This document shows, piece after piece, positions 6,087 to 9,300 of a stretch of DNA of 9,300 nucleotides. The DNA lies in NCBI GenBank assembly GCA_964514395.1, contig CAZEQK010000072.1, positions 1-9,300 on the forward strand. Direction: 5' to 3'. The stretch comes from CAZEQK01 sp964514395. GTDB lineage: Bacteria > Bacillota > Bacilli > Tepidibacillales > Tepidibacillaceae. Numbering within the stretch: position 1 is the stretch's first letter; every line of letters starts with the position of its first letter. The translations under genes and the position numbers were made by a program. The notes beneath the pieces were generated by a model. The model was not told where the DNA came from, did not search any database, and worked only from the letters and a program-made list of their open reading frames with translations.

Positions 6087-7235
6087 TTGAAAAAATTCAC
6101 CATTATTTTAGCCCTTCTTTTAATCATATCGGGCTGTAATTTACAAACAATACCTAATAAAAAACCAATTGAAAATAATACAAATAAGCAAATAGCAAAG
6201 GAGCAACAAAAGCAAACAGAGATTAATAAAAAGCCTCAGATAAAGGAGCTTATTACAGCGTTTAATAGTAGATTATTTCCTGTAGCAGATGTAAATCTAA
6301 AAGTAAAAGATTTTAATACTAAAGAAGCTTTAATCAACTTTATTTCACAGGTTTCCTCTATAAATGTAGCAACAAGCTATATAAAAGATTATTATGTTGA
6401 AAAAACTGATGGCTTATACAAGGAAAAAAAGAAGAAACCCATCTTATTAAATATAGCTTTACCCTATACAGTAAAACAAAAAAGTGATGAAGAATATGAT
6501 ATTTACCAAGACCAAGAAGTATCTAATGGAATATATCACATACAAGTTAAGCTTTCTAGAGTAAATAGCAAATGGTTGATAAGTAACATACAGGTTGATT
6601 TTGAAAAAAAAGGTCCTGATATTAGTGAAAGTAAGGATCTACAGAGCATACTTTTATTGGTCAATAAGACTCATAGCATCCCAGCAAACTATGTCCCAAA
6701 AGATTTAGTAGAAGTAAAGGTACCTTTTTATTTTTCAGGTAAATCAGAGAAAAAACTATTAAGGAAAGAAGCTGCCGAACATTTAGAACAATTATTTAAT
6801 AAGGCTTTAGAAGACAATATTCACTTATATGGTGCATCAGGATATCGATCCTATAAAACACAGGATGCTATATTTGCTTATAATGTACAAAGATATGGTA
6901 GTGATAAAGAAGCAAATAAAGTAAGTGCACATCCTGGTCAAAGCGAACATCAAACAGGTTTAGCAATAGATCTAACAGCAAAAAGCGTCAACTTCCATTT
7001 AATACAAGGCTTTGGAAATACACTAGAAGGTAAGTGGTTAAAGGAGAATGCTGCAAACTTTGGTTTTATCATCCGCTATCCAAAAGGAAAGGAAGCCATC
7101 ACAGGCTATACTTATGAACCTTGGCACGTACGTTATGTTGGTTTGGAAGTAGCGAAGGAAATCGCTAAAGAAGGTATCACGTTAGAAGAATATTTCCATT
7201 TAGAAAATGCTGTACAGGTAGATAAAAATAATTAA
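6087..7235 (+). CDS. VanY/LdcB-type (M15B) peptidoglycan carboxypeptidase lipoprotein
   Basis: A 382-residue lipoprotein. The signal peptide MKKFTIILALLLIISGC has a lipobox (ISGC, Cys17), so the mature protein is anchored on the outer face of the membrane. A Lys/Gln/Asn-rich linker (about 20-50) and a substituted alpha/beta domain (about 50-190) of unknown role precede the catalytic domain (about 225-370). The M15B zinc site is intact: SEHQTGLAID (286-295, ligands His288 and Asp295) and EPWH (344-347, Glu344 catalytic, His347 ligand), with the family's SGYRS at 251-255. Such enzymes remove the terminal D-alanine from cell-wall stem peptides, acting as D,D- or L,D-carboxypeptidases; sequence alone does not separate these. 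There is no van cluster, so a cell-wall maintenance role is more likely than vancomycin resistance. Start TTG follows a G-rich site (GGGGGT). A hairpin terminator overlaps the stop. Confidence 0.9.
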   Translation: MKKFTIILALLLIISGCNLQTIPNKKPIENNTNKQIAKEQQKQTEINKKPQIKELITAFNSRLFPVADVNLKVKDFNTKEALINFISQVSSINVATSYIKDYYVEKTDGLYKEKKKKPILLNIALPYTVKQKSDEEYDIYQDQEVSNGIYHIQVKLSRVNSKWLISNIQVDFEKKGPDISESKDLQSILLLVNKTHSIPANYVPKDLVEVKVPFYFSGKSEKKLLRKEAAEHLEQLFNKALEDNIHLYGASGYRSYKTQDAIFAYNVQRYGSDKEANKVSAHPGQSEHQTGLAIDLTAKSVNFHLIQGFGNTLEGKWLKENAANFGFIIRYPKGKEAITGYTYEPWHVRYVGLEVAKEIAKEGITLEEYFHLENAVQVDKNN

Positions 7236-7262
7236 AAAAATAGGCTTGAAGCCTATTTTTTT
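7234..7262 (+). terminator. bidirectional terminator between the carboxypeptidase and acetyltransferase genes
   Basis: AAAAAAATAGGC (7234-7245) and GCCTATTTTTTT (7251-7262) form a 12-bp stem around a 5-nt loop, with T runs in both directions. It overlaps the TAA of the plus-strand carboxypeptidase and lies 15 bases past the stop of the converging acetyltransferase. Confidence 0.85.
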
Positions 7263-7277
7263 AATCGTCTCATGAAA

Positions 7278-7733
7278 TCATAATTCCTTTGTCATAAATA
7301 CACTATTTGGGTCCTCAATGTAATCCGAAAACGGCTTGCAATATTGAAACCCAAAACTTGCGTATAGTCTTTTAGCAGGTTCGAATGCATCCATTGAGCC
7401 AGTTTCCAAACTTATCCGCTGATAGCCACGTCTCTTAGCTTCTTCAATGATATGTTCAAGGATTCTCTTTGCAACCCCCTTTCTTAGATGTGATGAAGAA
7501 GTTTTCATTGTTTTTATCTCACCATGTTGATCATTAAGCTCCTTAAGTGCTCCACAACCAACTAATTCATCTTGTTCCCATGCACTCCAGAATGTAATAT
7601 CTGGCTTTTTCAATTCCTCAAGATTTAACGCATGTCTACTTTCTGGAGGGGAATGAAGTGATAAACTATGAAGATGTTCCCCGATTAATTCAGCCACTTC
7701 AGGTCCAGTTAAATCATCTAATTTAATATTCAA
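7278..7733 (-). CDS. ysnE: GNAT-family N-acetyltransferase, YsnE-like
   Basis: A 151-residue single-domain GNAT acetyltransferase that would transfer acetyl from acetyl-CoA to an amine of a small molecule or protein. Segments typical of YsnE-like proteins are visible: HSPPESRHALNLEELKKP (27-44), the central strand DELVGCGALKEL, the acetyl-CoA loop HLRKGVAKRIL (82-92), and the C-terminal LETGSMDAFEPAKRLYASFGF and EDPNSVFMTKEL. The length is normal for the family. The first half of the Q/RxxGxG/A motif is shifted, with Leu at the usual Arg/Gln position. TTG at 7731-7733 is the only plausible start, with GGGGGA a few bases upstream. B. subtilis YsnE has been linked to indole-acetic-acid synthesis, but the true substrate is unsettled. 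It is monocistronic, between its own promoter and a shared terminator. The family call is firm; the gene symbol is by similarity. Confidence 0.85.
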   Translation of the reverse strand: MNIKLDDLTGPEVAELIGEHLHSLSLHSPPESRHALNLEELKKPDITFWSAWEQDELVGCGALKELNDQHGEIKTMKTSSSHLRKGVAKRILEHIIEEAKRRGYQRISLETGSMDAFEPAKRLYASFGFQYCKPFSDYIEDPNSVFMTKEL

Positions 7734-7780
7734 AAAAATCCCCCACAGTCTCTATTATTTTAATCACTAGTAGAAGTTTG

Positions 7781-7810
7781 ATTATATTAGCTTCATCGAA
7801 ACTTCTTCAA
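7781..7810 (-). promoter_or_regulatory. sigma-A-like promoter for the acetyltransferase gene
   Basis: On the minus strand, TTGAAG (7805-7810) and a perfect TATAAT (7781-7786) are separated by 18 bases, about 50 bases upstream of the TTG start. No operator is evident. Confidence 0.5.
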
Positions 7811-7873
7811 TTTCTTTATATCCATTGTTAAATCATCTCCAAACCACGATAACACCCTAATTATAGAAAGAAT

Positions 7874-7919
7874 GCTCTTATCTTATCTATAAGATATTCA
7901 TACTAAGATTTAATAGAGC
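7874..7919. repeat. imperfect hairpin downstream of the EAL gene
   Basis: An inner perfect stem TATCTTA/TAAGATA (7879-7885 with 7890-7896, 4-nt loop) lies inside an outer GCTCT/AGAGC pair (7874-7878 with 7915-7919). It lies 8 bases past the EAL gene's stop and could be its terminator, but the minus-strand side lacks a clear T run. Confidence 0.3.
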
Positions 7920-7927
7920 CTTTTATT

Positions 7928-9127
7928 TTAGAGAATATCCTTAATATTATGTTTATTGTGCATAAACTGGCTCAGCTCTTTCGAAGGAAGGGGTTTACTA
8001 TATAAATAGCCTTGTATGATATCACATGTTTTTTCTCTTAAATAGATTATTTGTTCTGTACTTTCTACACCTTCGGCCACAATATTGATTCCTAGTTTTT
8101 TCCCAATATAAATAATTCCTTCTACAATTGTTGAATTAATAATATCTTTATCAATATCATGAATAAATGTTTGATCAATTTTTATTGTATCAAAAGGGAA
8201 ATATCGCAAATATTGAAGTGAGGAATGGTTAGTACCAAAATCATCCAACGAAAATCTAATGCCCATCTCTTTTAGTTCACTCATTATTTCTAAGATTTTT
8301 TTTGTTGGCTCTAATAATATACTTTCTGTAATTTCTAATTCTATATATTCTGGTCTCACATTTGTTTTAGTTAATAAATATTTAATCATATCAACAAAGG
8401 ATGATTCTTCAAGCTGTTTTACAGAAATATTAACAAGTAATTTGAAATCCATTATCCTATGCTGATTCATTTTACTCATCTCGTTTAGTGCATTTTCTAA
8501 TACCCATTCTCCTAAAGGTATAATGATTCCTGTTTTTTCTGCAAACGGTATAAAATCCTTGGGGGGTATAAGACCTAATTTTGGATGCTGCCATCGAACT
8601 AAAGCTTCAATGCCATATAATTTTTTTGTAGATATATGTAAAAGGGGTTGATAATCGAGGGTAAATTCTTCATGATGTATTGCGTGGATCATGTCTTGCT
8701 CATTAAATTTTTTTTTTATAATAGGTGTTCTATTATTATTCTCTGAACAGCATGTATCTATATCTGACGCACAATTTGATACATCCTGTAAGGTTGCAAG
8801 ATAATATTGTGTTTCCATTGTACCTTTTATTGCGGTTATCGTTAAACATTCAAGATATATTTGGCCATTCTTTTTTTTGTTCCATATATGACCGTGCCAT
8901 AATCCATCGTTAAGGATAGAATTCCACATGCTTTTATAGAATTCATTACTATGTTTTCCTGATTTCAATATCTTAGGGGTACTGCCAATTGCTTCATCTC
9001 TAGAGAAACCCGTTATTTTGGTAAAGGGGATATTTACATTCAAAATAACACCATCTACATCGGTTATTATGATACCTTCTGATTGATTTTCATCATTTGA
9101 TTCGAAATTTTCCATTATATGATTCAA
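7928..9127 (-). CDS. PAS-EAL cyclic-di-GMP phosphodiesterase
   Basis: A 399-residue soluble sensor-effector. A PAS domain (about 10-118; GIIITDVDGVILNVN, FTKITGFSRDEAIG, the HGHIWNKKKNG turn, ATLQDVS) is joined by a short polar linker to an EAL domain (about 143-392). The catalytic set for hydrolysing c-di-GMP to pGpG looks complete: EAL (174-176), Asn233, Glu265, DDFGT (295-299), Lys316, EGVE (352-355) and Gln372. The usual DDFGTGYS loop reads DDFGTNHS. There is no GGDEF domain and no membrane segment. The linker contains Cys119, Cys126 and Cys127. TTG at 9125-9127 is chosen as start because GGGGGAG lies 6 nt upstream; the ATG at 9113 would be 18 nt away. Signalling likely lowers c-di-GMP, favouring motility over biofilm. 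The PAS ligand is unknown. It is monocistronic. Confidence 0.9.
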   Translation of the reverse strand: MNHIMENFESNDENQSEGIIITDVDGVILNVNIPFTKITGFSRDEAIGSTPKILKSGKHSNEFYKSMWNSILNDGLWHGHIWNKKKNGQIYLECLTITAIKGTMETQYYLATLQDVSNCASDIDTCCSENNNRTPIIKKKFNEQDMIHAIHHEEFTLDYQPLLHISTKKLYGIEALVRWQHPKLGLIPPKDFIPFAEKTGIIIPLGEWVLENALNEMSKMNQHRIMDFKLLVNISVKQLEESSFVDMIKYLLTKTNVRPEYIELEITESILLEPTKKILEIMSELKEMGIRFSLDDFGTNHSSLQYLRYFPFDTIKIDQTFIHDIDKDIINSTIVEGIIYIGKKLGINIVAEGVESTEQIIYLREKTCDIIQGYLYSKPLPSKELSQFMHNKHNIKDIL

Positions 9128-9300
9128 AGATTTCTCCCCCTAAGTAATTACGCTTTTATCTCTATATGATGATGTTAATTATACATCTTACTTACTAATC
9201 CACATTATTATCACATTTTTCTCATATTACTATAATCCCTTACAAAAAGTCTACTATTTCGATAATATTTTCTATATATCGACATCATTAATTTCTATTG

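Noticed and set aside
6087..7235. Vancomycin resistance (VanY) gene
   Set aside because: There is no vanHAX or vanRS context; lone M15B carboxypeptidase lipoproteins are normal cell-wall enzymes in Bacillaceae.
8259..8913. Plus-strand ORFs opposite the PAS-EAL gene
   Set aside because: Shadows of an intact gene; no ribosome sites and no recognisable domains.
9128..9300. Promoter of the PAS-EAL gene
   Set aside because: A TATAAT-like string is present in the minus-strand leader, but no -35 at acceptable spacing could be identified, so none is annotated.

Overview
The window is AT-rich, densely packed chromosomal DNA. AGGAGG-type ribosome binding sites, frequent TTG/GTG starts, sigma-A-like promoters, strong intrinsic terminators and the protein families all point to a low-GC Gram-positive bacterium, most likely a member of the Bacillaceae. 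I see no transposase, phage gene, CRISPR array, tRNA or rRNA.

Layout. (a) 39-1283, minus strand: a two-gene operon of a duplicated polytopic membrane protein and a small two-helix membrane protein, with a sigma-A-like promoter at 1330-1358. (b) 1461-1853, minus strand: a 130-codon thioredoxin-like gene interrupted in frame by a UGA at 1803-1805 in the context Gly-Ser-Gly-UGA-Cys-Gly-Gly. A perfect 8-bp hairpin with a GGU loop lies 21 nt past the UGA, as in bacterial SECIS elements. The promoter spacer holds a near-consensus Fur box, and a hairpin follows the gene. It is best read as a selenoprotein gene that ordinary ORF calling reduces to a 91-residue fragment. (c) 2089-2244, plus: an unrecognised 51-residue hydrophilic ORF, followed by a 12-bp-arm inverted repeat. 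(d) 2388-5399, plus: a three-gene cassette of a CstA-family transporter, an 89-residue protein ending in Cys-Cys-stop, and an ArsA/GET3-type ATPase without any cysteine, closed by a strong bidirectional terminator. (e) 5475-5884, minus: a secreted 35-residue-repeat protein broken by a one-base frameshift. (f) 6087-7235, plus: a VanY/LdcB-type peptidoglycan carboxypeptidase lipoprotein. (g) 7278-7733, minus: a YsnE-like GNAT acetyltransferase. (h) 7928-9127, minus: a PAS-EAL cyclic-di-GMP phosphodiesterase.

How they may work together. The clearest functional unit is the cstA cassette. CstA/BtsT carriers import small metabolites such as pyruvate or peptides and in enterobacteria are paired with a tiny protein (YbdD/YjiX) that also ends in Cys-Cys. 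Here that role seems to be taken by a different small CC-tailed protein, with a soluble deviant-Walker ATPase added. The predicted iron-responsive Sec/Cys thioredoxin-like protein is transcribed away from this cassette just upstream; a functional link is only a hypothesis. The remaining genes look like ordinary, independently transcribed envelope, signalling and metabolic functions.
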